Origin: Lachnospiraceae bacterium
GTDB lineage: Bacteria > Bacillota > Clostridia > Lachnospirales > Lachnospiraceae
Direction: 5' to 3'
NCBI GenBank assembly: GCA_029219245.1
Contig: JAQXTA010000006.1
Span: 1-64,000 of the forward strand
DNA length: 64,000 nucleotides
Position 1 is the stretch's first letter; each line of letters begins with the position of its first letter. The notes below the pieces were generated by a model. That model was not told the origin of the DNA and made no database searches. It was given only the letters and a program-made list of their open reading frames with translations. Position numbers and translations under genes: made by a program. This document shows, piece by piece, positions 46,108 to 55,481 of this stretch.

Positions 46108-46995
46108 GTGTCTCTATTTATACAAAGTATCATAAATGGATTGAATCAGGGTGCCATATATGCATTGATTGCTTTAGGATATACCATGGTATATGGCATC
46201 ATCAGAATGATTAATTTTGCACATGGTGATTTTATTATGGTAGGTGCCTATACTCTATTTTATACCGTTCCATTGATGATAAATTACGGTATGCCTGCAT
46301 GGCTGGCTGTTATTATAGCGATTGTAGTTTGTGTAGTAGTGGGTGTAACCGTAGAAGTTGTGGCATATCGACCGGTAAGAAATGCAGGGTCTATGACTGC
46401 TCTGATTACAGCTCTTGCAATGAGTTTGTTTTTGGAAAACCTTGCAATGGTACTTTTTGGAGCAAATCCGAAATCGGTTACTGCTATTTTTGATTTACCC
46501 TCTATTGATTTTCTGGGGGCCAAATTACAGTGTAAATACCTGCTTACCATTGCAATCGGCTTAATTATGATGCTGGGGCTGCAGATTTTTGTGAAGAAGA
46601 CTAAGCTTGGAAAAGCAATGCGTGCAGTTCCGCAGGATAAACAGGCATCTACATTGTTGGGAATCAATGTCAATAAGATTATAACGACAACTTTTGCAAT
46701 CGGTTCAGGACTGGCAGCGGTAGCAGCAATGATGTATTGCTCCACCTATCCAAGATGTACGACCGATATGGGTTCTATGATGGGATTGAAAGCCTTTATT
46801 GCTGCCGTACTGGGTGGTATCGGCAGTATACCGGGAGCCATGCTAGGCGGTATTATTGTTGGACTGGTCGAAATATTCGTTAAAGTATATGTTGCTCCTG
46901 GTTGGTATGAAGCAATTACTTATAGTCTTCTGATTTTTGTTTTGCTGATTAAACCATCCGGTATTCTTGGAAAAAATACAGGCGAGAAAGTGTAG
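46108..46995 (+). CDS. livH: Branched-chain amino acid ABC transporter permease
   Basis: Permease of 295 aa with about eight membrane helices. It starts from GTG at 46108, behind AAGGAAGG. LivH features: GLNQGAIYALIALGYTMVYGI, INFAHGDFIMVGAY, and the C-terminal AAVLGGIGSIPGAMLGGIIVG. An in-frame ATG 60 bases earlier has no RBS and would add a hydrophilic tail. Confidence 0.93.
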   Translation: MSLFIQSIINGLNQGAIYALIALGYTMVYGIIRMINFAHGDFIMVGAYTLFYTVPLMINYGMPAWLAVIIAIVVCVVVGVTVEVVAYRPVRNAGSMTALITALAMSLFLENLAMVLFGANPKSVTAIFDLPSIDFLGAKLQCKYLLTIAIGLIMMLGLQIFVKKTKLGKAMRAVPQDKQASTLLGINVNKIITTTFAIGSGLAAVAAMMYCSTYPRCTTDMGSMMGLKAFIAAVLGGIGSIPGAMLGGIIVGLVEIFVKVYVAPGWYEAITYSLLIFVLLIKPSGILGKNTGEKV

Positions 46996-48021
46996 GTGAA
47001 GGAAATGGGCAAAGAAAAGAAAATTTCTTATTTCATCAATGCAGTGGGTGTATTGGTATTGTTTCTGTTGCTGTATGCACTTTTCCAGTCAGGGGTACTT
47101 GGGGTAAGGACTTCCTATCTGAAAGGAATCTGTACTACAGCATGTTATACGATTATTATGGTCACATCGTTAAATCTTCTGGTAGGATTTATGGGGGAAT
47201 TTTCGTTGGGGCATGCAGGTTTTATGTCGGTAGGAGCTTATGCTTCTGCTGTAGTGACAAATATGCTGGCTGATGCGGGAATCCCGAATCTTTTATTGTT
47301 TATTATCGCACTCTTAGTTGGAGGCTGCTGCGCAGCGGTTACCGGTGTTCTGGTAGGTATTCCTGCGCTACGTCTTCGGGGTGATTATCTGGCTATTGTA
47401 ACGGTAGCTTTTGCGGAAATTATTCGTGTGGCTTTTTGTAATTTTGAGATTACAGGGGGCGGGCGTACGATGAGTGGTATTGCAAAGCTTTCTGATTTTT
47501 ATTGGTGTTTCTGGGTAACGGTTGTGTGTGTTTCCATTATGTTTTTATACACCCGTTCCCGTTTCGGGCGTACCATTGTAGCTATTAGGGAAGATTATAT
47601 TGCAGCTTCCGCCAGTGGCATCAATGTTACCTTTTATAAAGTTTTGAATTTTACGATTTCTGCCTTCTTCGCAGGAGTGGGCGGAGCAATGTATGCGCAC
47701 TATATGACAGCGATGATTCCGACTAATTTTAACTTTGCATATTCAGCAGAAATGCTGACGGAAGTCATTATCGGAGGTACCGGTTCATTAACCGGTTCGA
47801 TTATAGGTGCGGCATTCCTGTCGGCACTTCCGGAGGCCATGAGACAGTTTGCTAATTATCGTATGCTGGCTTATTCAGTAGTACTGGTTCTGGTTATGAT
47901 TTTTAAACCGGGTGGAATTTTCGGCAAATGGGAATTTTCATTAACCAGAGCATTGAAAAAATTGGTTCATTTCGGTCGGGACGGTAAGAAGCCTGCAGAA
48001 CAGATGACAGGAGGCGAGTAA
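46996..48021 (+). CDS. livM: Branched-chain amino acid ABC transporter permease
   Basis: Permease of 341 aa with about nine membrane helices. LivM features: LNLLVGFMGEFSLGHAGFMSVGAYASA, GIPALRLRGDYLAIVTVAFAEI, and IIGGTGSLTGSIIGA. The start is uncertain between GTG at 46996 and ATG at 47005, since the only A/G-rich sequence lies between them. The C-terminal tail is charged. It abuts livH and livG. Confidence 0.93.
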   Translation: MKEMGKEKKISYFINAVGVLVLFLLLYALFQSGVLGVRTSYLKGICTTACYTIIMVTSLNLLVGFMGEFSLGHAGFMSVGAYASAVVTNMLADAGIPNLLLFIIALLVGGCCAAVTGVLVGIPALRLRGDYLAIVTVAFAEIIRVAFCNFEITGGGRTMSGIAKLSDFYWCFWVTVVCVSIMFLYTRSRFGRTIVAIREDYIAASASGINVTFYKVLNFTISAFFAGVGGAMYAHYMTAMIPTNFNFAYSAEMLTEVIIGGTGSLTGSIIGAAFLSALPEAMRQFANYRMLAYSVVLVLVMIFKPGGIFGKWEFSLTRALKKLVHFGRDGKKPAEQMTGGE

Positions 48022-48022
48022 A

Positions 48023-48820
48023 ATGAGCAATACAACAGACAATACTCCCGTATTAAAAGCACAGAATCTTGGAATTGTATTTGGTGGTCTGAAGGCAGTA
48101 GATTCCTTTAGTATGGAAATCGGAAAAAGTGAGCTGGTAGGACTTATCGGGCCAAATGGAGCCGGTAAGACTACCGTATTCAATTTGCTTACCGGTGTAT
48201 ATCAGCCTACCGAGGGAAGTTTCTATTTAAATGGTGTGAAAATGAACGGCAGGAAGACACACCAGGTAGTAGCGGCCGGGATATCCCGTACTTTCCAGAA
48301 TATCCGCTTGTTTAAGAAGATGACGGTTATTGATAATGTGAAGGTAGCTATGAACATGCATATGACCTATTCCCTGCCGGCATCTATTCTGCGGCTTCCG
48401 AGTTATTGGAAACAGGAGGCAGAAATTGAGGAAAAAGCCAGAGAACTTTTAAACATTGTCCATCTGGCAGATAAAGCGGATTTTATTGCAGAGAATCTTC
48501 CATATGGGCAGCAGAGAAGACTGGAGATTGCGCGTGCCCTGGCTACCGGTATGAAGCTGTTGTTGTTAGATGAACCGGCAGCCGGTATGAATCCGACGGA
48601 AACGGCTGAACTTTTGGATATTATAAATGATATCCGAGACCGTTTTCAGATATCCGTACTTTTGATTGAGCATGATATGAGTCTTGTTATGAAAATCTGT
48701 GAGCGTATTCAGGTAATTGATTATGGCGTGACCATTGCTTCCGGCACTCCCGAAGAAATTGCCAATAATCCCAAGGTTATCGAAGCGTATCTTGGAAAGG
48801 ACGAAGAAGGGGGACTGTAA
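48023..48820 (+). CDS. livG: Branched-chain amino acid ABC transporter ATP-binding protein
   Basis: ATPase of 265 aa with Walker A GPNGAGKTT, Q-loop FQNIRLFKKM, signature LPYGQQRRLEIARA in place of the common LSGGQ, Walker B LLLLDEPAAGMNP and switch His in LIEHDMSLV. The divergent signature is normal for LivG. It pairs with LivF. Confidence 0.95.
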   Translation: MSNTTDNTPVLKAQNLGIVFGGLKAVDSFSMEIGKSELVGLIGPNGAGKTTVFNLLTGVYQPTEGSFYLNGVKMNGRKTHQVVAAGISRTFQNIRLFKKMTVIDNVKVAMNMHMTYSLPASILRLPSYWKQEAEIEEKARELLNIVHLADKADFIAENLPYGQQRRLEIARALATGMKLLLLDEPAAGMNPTETAELLDIINDIRDRFQISVLLIEHDMSLVMKICERIQVIDYGVTIASGTPEEIANNPKVIEAYLGKDEEGGL

Positions 48821-48822
48821 GC

Positions 48823-49527
48823 ATGTTGGAATTAAAAAACGTAAATGTATCTTATGGTGCAATTCACGCGATACATGATGTCAGTTTAACGGTAAATGAT
48901 GGAGAAATTGTTTCTTTAATTGGTGCAAACGGTGCCGGTAAAACAACAATATTACACACGATTACTGGGTTAAAAAAATCTTCCGGTGGAAGTATTATCT
49001 ACGATGGTCATGATTTGACGAAGACAGAACCGAGTAAGATTATTACGCTTGGTATGGCACATGTACCGGAAGGACGCCATATTTTCCCGGCAATGACGGT
49101 TGCAGAGAATTTAGAGATGGGTGCTTATATACGGAATGATAAAGAGGAAATTCAGAAATCCATTAAGGAAGTATTTGAACGATTCCCTCGGTTAAAGGAA
49201 CGGCGCAAGCAGCTAGCCGGCACGTTGTCCGGTGGTGAACAACAGATGTTAGCCGTAGGCCGTGCACTGATGAGCAACCCTAAAATCATTCTGATGGATG
49301 AACCATCCATGGGGTTATCACCCTTGTTGGTTAAGGAGATTTTCCAAATCATACAGGAGGTACATAAACAAGGAATTACGGTATTGCTGGTAGAACAGAA
49401 TGCCAAGATGGCACTTTCCATTGCAGACCGCGCTTATGTACTAGAAACAGGCAATATTGCCATGAGCGGTGATGCCAAAGAATTGTTAAATGATGAAAAG
49501 GTTAAAAAAGCCTACCTTGGATTATAA
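48823..49527 (+). CDS. livF: Branched-chain amino acid ABC transporter ATP-binding protein
   Basis: ATPase of 234 aa with Walker A GANGAGKTT, signature LSGGEQQMLAVGRAL, Walker B IILMDEPSMGLSP and VEQNAKMAL. LivF is recognised by the MAHVPEGRHIFPAMTVAENLEMG segment in part. It completes the LivJHMGF set and is followed by a terminator. Confidence 0.95.
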   Translation: MLELKNVNVSYGAIHAIHDVSLTVNDGEIVSLIGANGAGKTTILHTITGLKKSSGGSIIYDGHDLTKTEPSKIITLGMAHVPEGRHIFPAMTVAENLEMGAYIRNDKEEIQKSIKEVFERFPRLKERRKQLAGTLSGGEQQMLAVGRALMSNPKIILMDEPSMGLSPLLVKEIFQIIQEVHKQGITVLLVEQNAKMALSIADRAYVLETGNIAMSGDAKELLNDEKVKKAYLGL

Positions 49528-49546
49528 TATGGATATGATTGTCTAT

Positions 49547-49582
49547 AAGAAGTACTGACAGGAATGTTGGTACTTCTTTTTT
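49547..49582 (+). terminator. Intrinsic terminator after livF
   Basis: Stem AAGAAGTAC / GTACTTCTT with a 14-base loop, followed by T residues. Confidence 0.75.
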
Positions 49583-49625
49583 GATGTAACCGTTATCTGT
49601 ACAGAATCGAGAACGCAAGGAAAGG

Positions 49626-49654
49626 TTGAATTTGTATACCAAATCTGCTAGAAT
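49626..49654 (+). promoter_or_regulatory. Promoter of secA
   Basis: TTGAAT (49626-49631), a 17-base spacer and TAGAAT (49649-49654), about 50 bases before the secA start codon. Confidence 0.55.
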
Positions 49655-49702
49655 ATACTTTGGTATTTTCCGTAAGAGGAAAAGCATGTTATGGAGGAAA
49701 TC

Positions 49703-52264
49703 ATGAACGTAGTACAGAAAGTTTTCGGAACACATAGCGAAAGAGAAATAAAAAGAATTGAAGGACTGGTCAATCAGATTGAGTCTTTGCGGGATACCAT
49801 GATGGCACTTTCCGATGAACAGCTCAAGGATAAGACCAGAGAATATAAGAAAAGATTGCAGGAAGGAGAAACACTGGATGACTTGCTTCCGGAGGCCTAT
49901 GCAACGGTCAGAGAAGCAGCAAGACGTGTATTGAATACAGAGCATTATCGCGTACAGTTAATCGGTGGTATTATTTTACATCAGGGACGTATTGCAGAGA
50001 TGAGAACCGGTGAAGGTAAGACACAGACCTGTCTTTTGCCAGCCTATTTGAATGCGCTGGAAGGAAAAGGTGTACATGTTGTTACTGTCAACGATTATCT
50101 GGCAAAGCGTGATGCCGAATGGATGGGTCAGGTTCATGAATTTTTAGGTCTGAAGGTAGGTGTTGTCTTAAACAGCATGAAGCCGGAAGAACGTAGAGAA
50201 GCATATGGATGTGATATTACCTACGTTACCAATAACGAACTTGGTTTCGATTATCTGCGTGACAATATGGTTATTTATAAGGAACAGCTGGTGCTTCGTG
50301 ATTTACATTTTGCCATTATTGATGAGGTAGACTCTGTTTTAATTGATGAAGCCAGAACACCTCTTATTATTTCCGGACAGAGCGGTAAATCAACCAAACT
50401 GTATGAAGCTTGTGATATTCTTGCCAGACAATTGACGCGTGGTAAGGATATGGAACAGCTTTCCAAGATGGATGCCATTATGGGCATTGAACAGGAAGAA
50501 ACCGGAGATTTCATTGTTAATGAGAAGGATAAGGTAGTCAACCTGACTGCACAGGGCGTTGCGAAGGTAGAACGTTTCTTCCAGATTGAGAACCTGGCAG
50601 ACCCGGAAAATCTGGAAATACAGCATAATATTATTCTTGCACTTCGTGCGCATAACCTGATGTTCCGCGATCAGGACTATGTGGTAAAGGATGATCAGGT
50701 TCTGATTGTTGATGAGTTTACCGGACGTATTATGCCGGGACGTCGTTATTCCGATGGTCTGCATCAGGCGATTGAAGCCAAAGAGCACGTTAAGGTCAAA
50801 AGAGAAAGCAAGACACTTGCCAACATTACGTTCCAGAACTTCTTTAATAAATTTGAGAAGATTGCCGGTATGACCGGTACTGCATTAACCGAAGAAAAAG
50901 AGTTTCGTGATATTTACGGCATGGATGTTGTGGAAATTCCGACCAATAAACCGGTTGCGCGAATTGATCATCAGGATGCTGTTTATAAAACCAAAAGAGA
51001 GAAATTAAATGCAATTGTAGAGGCCGTCATGGAAGCACATGCCAAAGGACAGCCCGTACTTGTAGGTACGATTACGATTGAAGCTTCCGAAGAGTTAAGT
51101 GCTCTTTTGCGGAAAAGAGGAATTGAACATAAGGTATTGAATGCAAAATTCCATGAGTTAGAAGCAGAGATTGTAGCGGATGCCGGTATTCATGGTGCGG
51201 TTACGATTGCAACTAATATGGCAGGTCGTGGTACGGATATCAAACTGGATGAAGAAGCCAGAGCAGCCGGTGGTTTGAAAATCATCGGTACGGAACGCCA
51301 TGAATCCAGACGTATCGATAATCAGCTGCGTGGACGTTCCGGTCGTCAGGGGGATCCGGGTGAATCCAAATTTTATATTTCCCTGGAAGATGATTTAATG
51401 CGTCTGTTCGGTTCGGAAAGAATGATTACCATGTTTAATGCGCTCGGTATTCCGGAAGGACAAGAAATTGAGCATAAAGCATTGACCAAAGCAATTGAAT
51501 CTGCACAGAAGAAGATTGAAAGTAATAACTTTGGAATCCGAAAGAATCTGTTAGAATATGACCAGGTTATGAATGAACAGAGAGAAATCATCTACGAAGA
51601 GAGAAGACGTGTCTTAAACGGCGAAAGCATGCGGGATGTCATCTATAAGATGATTACCGATATTACAGAAAATTGCATTGATATCTGTATCGGAGATGAT
51701 TCTGATTTCGAAGAGTGGGATTTCAATGAATTAAATACCTTGCTTCTTCCAACAATACCGTTACAGCCGGTTACCGCAGAGCGTGTTTTGAAACCGAAGA
51801 AAAACAGTTTGAAACAACAGCTGAAAGAGGAAGCGGTCAAGTTGTATGAAAGCAAGGAAGCCGAGTTCCCGGAGCCGGAGGCCATTCGTGAAATTGAGCG
51901 GGTTATCCTGCTTAAAGTAATTGACAGAAAATGGATGGATCACATCGATGATATGGATCAGCTCCGCCAGGGTATCGGTTTACAGGCATACGGACAGAAG
52001 AATCCGCTTGTGGAATATAAGATGAGCGGTTACGATATGTTTGATGAAATGACACAGAATATTAAGGAAGAAACCGTTCGTCTGCTGTTCCATGTACGCA
52101 TTGAGCAGAAAGTGGAAAGAGAACAGGTTGCCAAAGTAACCGGCACCAATAAGGACGATTCGGCTCCGAAAGGACCGGTAAGACGTGCGGAGGCCAAGAT
52201 ATATCCGAACGATCCTTGTCCATGCGGAAGCGGCAAGAAGTATAAACAATGTTGCGGAAGATAG
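49703..52264 (+). CDS. secA: Preprotein translocase ATPase SecA
   Basis: Motor protein of 853 aa that drives secretion through SecYEG. Walker A region [20 protein letters not shown] in part, DEAD-like [19 protein letters not shown] in part, [12 protein letters not shown], and the C-terminal zinc-binding tail [24 protein letters not shown] lies ahead of the ATG at 49703. It is followed 54 bases later by prfB, a common Firmicutes order. Confidence 0.97.
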   Translation: MNVVQKVFGTHSEREIKRIEGLVNQIESLRDTMMALSDEQLKDKTREYKKRLQEGETLDDLLPEAYATVREAARRVLNTEHYRVQLIGGIILHQGRIAEMRTGEGKTQTCLLPAYLNALEGKGVHVVTVNDYLAKRDAEWMGQVHEFLGLKVGVVLNSMKPEERREAYGCDITYVTNNELGFDYLRDNMVIYKEQLVLRDLHFAIIDEVDSVLIDEARTPLIISGQSGKSTKLYEACDILARQLTRGKDMEQLSKMDAIMGIEQEETGDFIVNEKDKVVNLTAQGVAKVERFFQIENLADPENLEIQHNIILALRAHNLMFRDQDYVVKDDQVLIVDEFTGRIMPGRRYSDGLHQAIEAKEHVKVKRESKTLANITFQNFFNKFEKIAGMTGTALTEEKEFRDIYGMDVVEIPTNKPVARIDHQDAVYKTKREKLNAIVEAVMEAHAKGQPVLVGTITIEASEELSALLRKRGIEHKVLNAKFHELEAEIVADAGIHGAVTIATNMAGRGTDIKLDEEARAAGGLKIIGTERHESRRIDNQLRGRSGRQGDPGESKFYISLEDDLMRLFGSERMITMFNALGIPEGQEIEHKALTKAIESAQKKIESNNFGIRKNLLEYDQVMNEQREIIYEERRRVLNGESMRDVIYKMITDITENCIDICIGDDSDFEEWDFNELNTLLLPTIPLQPVTAERVLKPKKNSLKQQLKEEAVKLYESKEAEFPEPEAIREIERVILLKVIDRKWMDHIDDMDQLRQGIGLQAYGQKNPLVEYKMSGYDMFDEMTQNIKEETVRLLFHVRIEQKVEREQVAKVTGTNKDDSAPKGPVRRAEAKIYPNDPCPCGSGKKYKQCCGR

Positions 52265-52318
52265 GAAAATCTTCTTATCAGAATAATAGAATATAATATT
52301 AGGAAGAAGGTGACGTTA

Positions 52319-53429
52319 TTGGTAGAGTTAGATAATATGAAGTCTGAACTTCAGACTTATGAAAGTCCATTAGCGGAAGTGAGGGATTCACTTTGACTTA
52401 GCGAATAAGGAGAAGCGAATCGAAGAACTGGAAATGGAAATGCAGGCTCCGGGCTTCTGGGATGATCCGGAGAAATCCAACCAGAAGATGAGAGAATCCA
52501 AGAATCTGAAGGATATCGTAGATACCATGAAGGGGTTGGAGAGCCAGTATGAAGATATTATGACATTGATAGAAATGGGATATGAGGACAATGACCCTGC
52601 GATTATTCCCGATATCAGTGAGGAATTGGAAAACTTTAAGACAACCTTTGAGAATATCAGAATCAGCACTCTGCTTTCCGGAGAGTACGACAGAAACAAT
52701 GCCATTCTGCGGCTCAATGCAGGTGCGGGAGGTACCGAAAGCTGTGACTGGTGCAGTATGTTGTATCGTATGTACACCAGATGGGCAGAGCGTAAGGGCT
52801 TTTCTCTGGAGGTGTTAGATTACCTTGACGGTGATGAGGCTGGTATTAAATCAGTTACCTTCCAGATTAACGGAGAAAATGCTTATGGTTATCTGAAATC
52901 TGAAAAGGGTGTGCACCGACTGGTGCGTATTTCTCCTTTTAATGCACAGGGGAAAAGGCAGACTTCCTTTGTTTCACTGGATGTAATGCCGGAAATTGAA
53001 GAAGATGTGGATGTGGAAATCAAAGATGACGATATCCGTATAGACACATATCGAAGCAGTGGTGCCGGAGGACAGCATATCAATAAGACATCCTCAGCTA
53101 TCCGAATCACACATTTTCCCACCGGTATTGTCGTGACTTGTCAGAATGAAAGAAGCCAGCATATGAATAAGGATAAAGCAATGCAGATGCTGAAAGCTAA
53201 ATTGTTTATGCTGAAACAGGAAGAAAATGCGGAGAAATTATCCGATATTCGAGGAGATGTGAAAGAAATCGGCTGGGGCAATCAGATACGTTCATATGTG
53301 ATGCAGCCCTATACTATGGTAAAAGACCACAGAACAAATGAAGAATCAGGAAATGTGGATGCAGTACTTGATGGAGCAATTGACATTTTTATAAATGCAT
53401 ATTTAAAATGGAAAAGTGCCGGCAATTAA
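52319..53429 (+). CDS. prfB: Peptide chain release factor 2 with programmed +1 frameshift
   Basis: RF2, about 369 aa, which ends translation at UGA and UAA. The first 25 codons run from TTG at 52319 (VELDNMKSELQTYESPLAEVRDSL) to an in-frame TGA at 52394. The shift site reads AGG GAT TCA CTT TGA C, with the internal Shine-Dalgarno-like AGGGA at the usual distance. After slipping +1 at CTT-T the frame continues DLANKEKRIEEL. The recognition tripeptide SPF and the GGQ motif (GAGGQHINKT) are present. Low RF2 levels promote the shift, giving autoregulation. The segment from 52395 to the stop is one open frame. Confidence 0.96.
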
Positions 53430-53441
53430 GCCGACACTTTT
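53412..53441. terminator. Bidirectional terminator holding both stop codons
   Basis: Stem AAAAGTG-c-CGGC / GCCG-a-CACTTTT with loop AATTAA. The loop's TTAA provides the stop codon of prfB (TAA, plus strand) and of the convergent DUF975 gene (TAA, minus strand). A-rich and T-rich flanks suit termination in both directions. Confidence 0.8.
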
Positions 53442-54166
53442 TGATTTTGTTGATTTGTTTTCATTAAATCCAAAAAGAATTCTGCATAAGTTGCATTCAT
53501 ATAAGGAATAAGCCAGAGATAGGCGATTCCACAGGACAAAAGTCCGAGTAACATAAGCGGAATAAAACTTACCATCAAATAGAAATATCTTCCCTTGTTT
53601 CCTTTCATCAACTTCCGACTCATGGAAATCAATTCCCTTACCGAATAATTCGGAAAATCATGCAACAGGAAAAATACTTGCGCATACGTTATGGAAATAA
53701 TTACTGTAACAACAAGATACAATATGATGGAAAGAGAATACGGCAATATTAATATGGAATTTTCCGGATTTCTCTGTACCATAAAGGAAAAAACAGTCAT
53801 TGGAAGCATGGACAGATACATGCATACTGCAATAAATAACTGAATTAAAACCGCTTTGTTCGGAAACAGCTTAAATCCGTAAAAAACGTCGCTTATGGTC
53901 ACTGGTTTGCCACAGGCAATTTTCAAATAGAAATAATTTTCACCGGAAGTAAATAAACCGGTCAGAACAGCGATAACAAAAGAGATTAAAAAGTTTAATA
54001 CAACGCCGATTACGGTTGTAGTGTCTAAAAAAATAGTAGAGAATATGCTGACAAACCCGGTAATCATGGCAACGATAAGAGTGGCACCGATGGATATGCC
54101 ATATTTGCCGAACATATGCTCTTTGGCGAGTGCCTTTAATTCTGCACAAGATTTGTATTGATTCAT
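53426..54166 (-). CDS. DUF975 family membrane protein
   Basis: Protein of 246 aa with about five to six hydrophobic helices and the DUF975 features: ALAKEHMFGKYGISIGATLI at the N-terminus, NFLISFVIAVLTGLFTSGENYF, and ISMSRKLMKGNKGRYFYLMVSFIPLMLLG in part. No biochemical role is established. The ATG at 54166 has GGAG upstream. The stop overlaps the stop of prfB. Confidence 0.88.
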   Translation of the reverse strand: MNQYKSCAELKALAKEHMFGKYGISIGATLIVAMITGFVSIFSTIFLDTTTVIGVVLNFLISFVIAVLTGLFTSGENYFYLKIACGKPVTISDVFYGFKLFPNKAVLIQLFIAVCMYLSMLPMTVFSFMVQRNPENSILILPYSLSIILYLVVTVIISITYAQVFFLLHDFPNYSVRELISMSRKLMKGNKGRYFYLMVSFIPLMLLGLLSCGIAYLWLIPYMNATYAEFFLDLMKTNQQNQKVSA

Positions 54167-54187
54167 AAACTTAAGCTCCAATCATTC

Positions 54188-54682
54188 CTAGCAGGCAAGA
54201 TCGATGTTCATCCCCAGATACTTGTTGGCAGCATCAGATGATTTCAGTTCTTGCTGATAAGGATTTTCTTCATTATAATATTTAATTTGCGTGGAAGTAG
54301 TTCCGCCGGAAACATAAGTACGCCCGCATTCCGGACATATTGATGTGTGAATGGCAACATTGCATGCCATTACTTTTCCATTGTTTTGTGATGCCTTTTT
54401 ATAGGCATTGGAAACATGCTCCTGTTCGTGGCTCCTGACTTTAGATGCAGCGGCATCCGGGGAAATATGGGAAGCTGCCTTATAAGAAACATTTTCATCG
54501 GAACCATCCTGATATTTCCGATTCTTACAGGTTTCACATTCCGCGGGAGAAGATTTGCGTCCGGCCTGTTTTACGGTAGATTGACCGGGATTCTTAATAA
54601 TTGCCACCGAATCAGCTTCGGAAGAAGATGATAAGGGATTGTTCAGGTAACCGGTTTGTAAAGCGTTGATTCCGTTTATCAT
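54188..54682 (-). CDS. SprA-like putative metalloprotease
   Basis: Protein of 164 aa. Features are a zinc-protease HEQEH motif (VRSHEQEHVSNAYKKA), a CETCKNRKYQDGSDENVSYKAAS segment with paired Cys, and CPECGRTYVSGG, a second Cys pair. I recall similar small proteins in Lachnospiraceae as SprA-related. No signal peptide is visible. The substrate is unknown. GGAGC precedes the ATG. It lies 21 bases upstream of DUF975, on the same strand. Confidence 0.75.
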   Translation of the reverse strand: MINGINALQTGYLNNPLSSSSEADSVAIIKNPGQSTVKQAGRKSSPAECETCKNRKYQDGSDENVSYKAASHISPDAAASKVRSHEQEHVSNAYKKASQNNGKVMACNVAIHTSICPECGRTYVSGGTTSTQIKYYNEENPYQQELKSSDAANKYLGMNIDLAC

Positions 54683-54711
54683 AAAAAGCTCCTTTCTGAA
54701 ATGACAGGAAA

Positions 54712-55311
54712 TTAGTTGGAAGTATCACTGTTTCCTGTGATTTCTTCTAACATTTCGTCGAAAGACACGCCATACATTTCTTCGCAGGTCTCGTTTAACT
54801 GCTGACGGGTTTCCGGGTCCGTAAATACCATTGTCATGGAATAGGTAACAATCAGTGTGTTAAGTACCAAAGCGGCTGTAGCACAGATGATACCAACACT
54901 GGCTTTACTGTTCATCTTCGCATTTCTGCCTTTGGATAAAAGGGCGAGAATAATTGCAATACTTCCTAAAATGAAAGCCGGATAAACCGTAAAGGTAAAA
55001 CAACAGAAAATAGCAATAATACCAAGAATAAAAGCAGCGGTATATAAGCTGCTTCCGGGTTCCACAGCAGGCATCCGGTATGCATTGCGGTTATAATACG
55101 GATTCTGATTGTACGGATTCTGATTGTATGGATTATGGCTGTATGGATTGGGGCCCATAGCATTGTTGCCATTCCTATTATTATTTGAAGGATTGCCGGA
55201 TGGCTGTGCATTGGGAGCAGGTCTGTTATCAGACATCTGTTCTGAAGCCGGGGAATTCCCTGACTGCTGTTCGTTTTGCACCTCCGGTTGTGTGTTTTGT
55301 TGAAAGTCCAT
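54712..55311 (-). CDS. Membrane protein with Asn/Gln/Pro/Tyr-rich N-terminus
   Basis: Protein of 199 aa. The first 85 residues are low-complexity (NNNRNGN, then NPY-rich repeats) and are coded by imperfect 15-bp tandem repeats at 55100-55144. Two hydrophobic helices follow (about 90-150) with a DUF4190-like pattern (IAIFCCFTFTVYPAFILGSIAI). The C-terminus is acidic. The arrangement of a disordered tail and a two-helix domain is common in Firmicutes; function unknown. It appears to head the minus-strand group with the SprA-like and DUF975 genes. Confidence 0.75.
   Translation of the reverse strand: MDFQQNTQPEVQNEQQSGNSPASEQMSDNRPAPNAQPSGNPSNNNRNGNNAMGPNPYSHNPYNQNPYNQNPYYNRNAYRMPAVEPGSSLYTAAFILGIIAIFCCFTFTVYPAFILGSIAIILALLSKGRNAKMNSKASVGIICATAALVLNTLIVTYSMTMVFTDPETRQQLNETCEEMYGVSFDEMLEEITGNSDTSN
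55100..55144. repeat. Three 15-bp tandem repeats inside the Asn-rich gene
   Basis: Units GGATTCTGATTGTAC, GGATTCTGATTGTAT and GGATTATGGCTGTAT, in frame, encode NPYNQ/NPYSH on the minus strand. Copy number could vary between strains. Confidence 0.8.
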
Positions 55312-55481
55312 AGGTTTTCCTCCTGTTTGTGTAACAAATATTATAGCACAGACGGAGAAGAAAGACCAGAGGGAGAAAGAGGAAGAAAAATATTATATAA
55401 GGTAGCCATCGCGGCAAAAATCAAGTATAATAATAAAAGTGCCAAAATGGCAGAACAACAAAAGACGGTGGGAGTAAAGAG

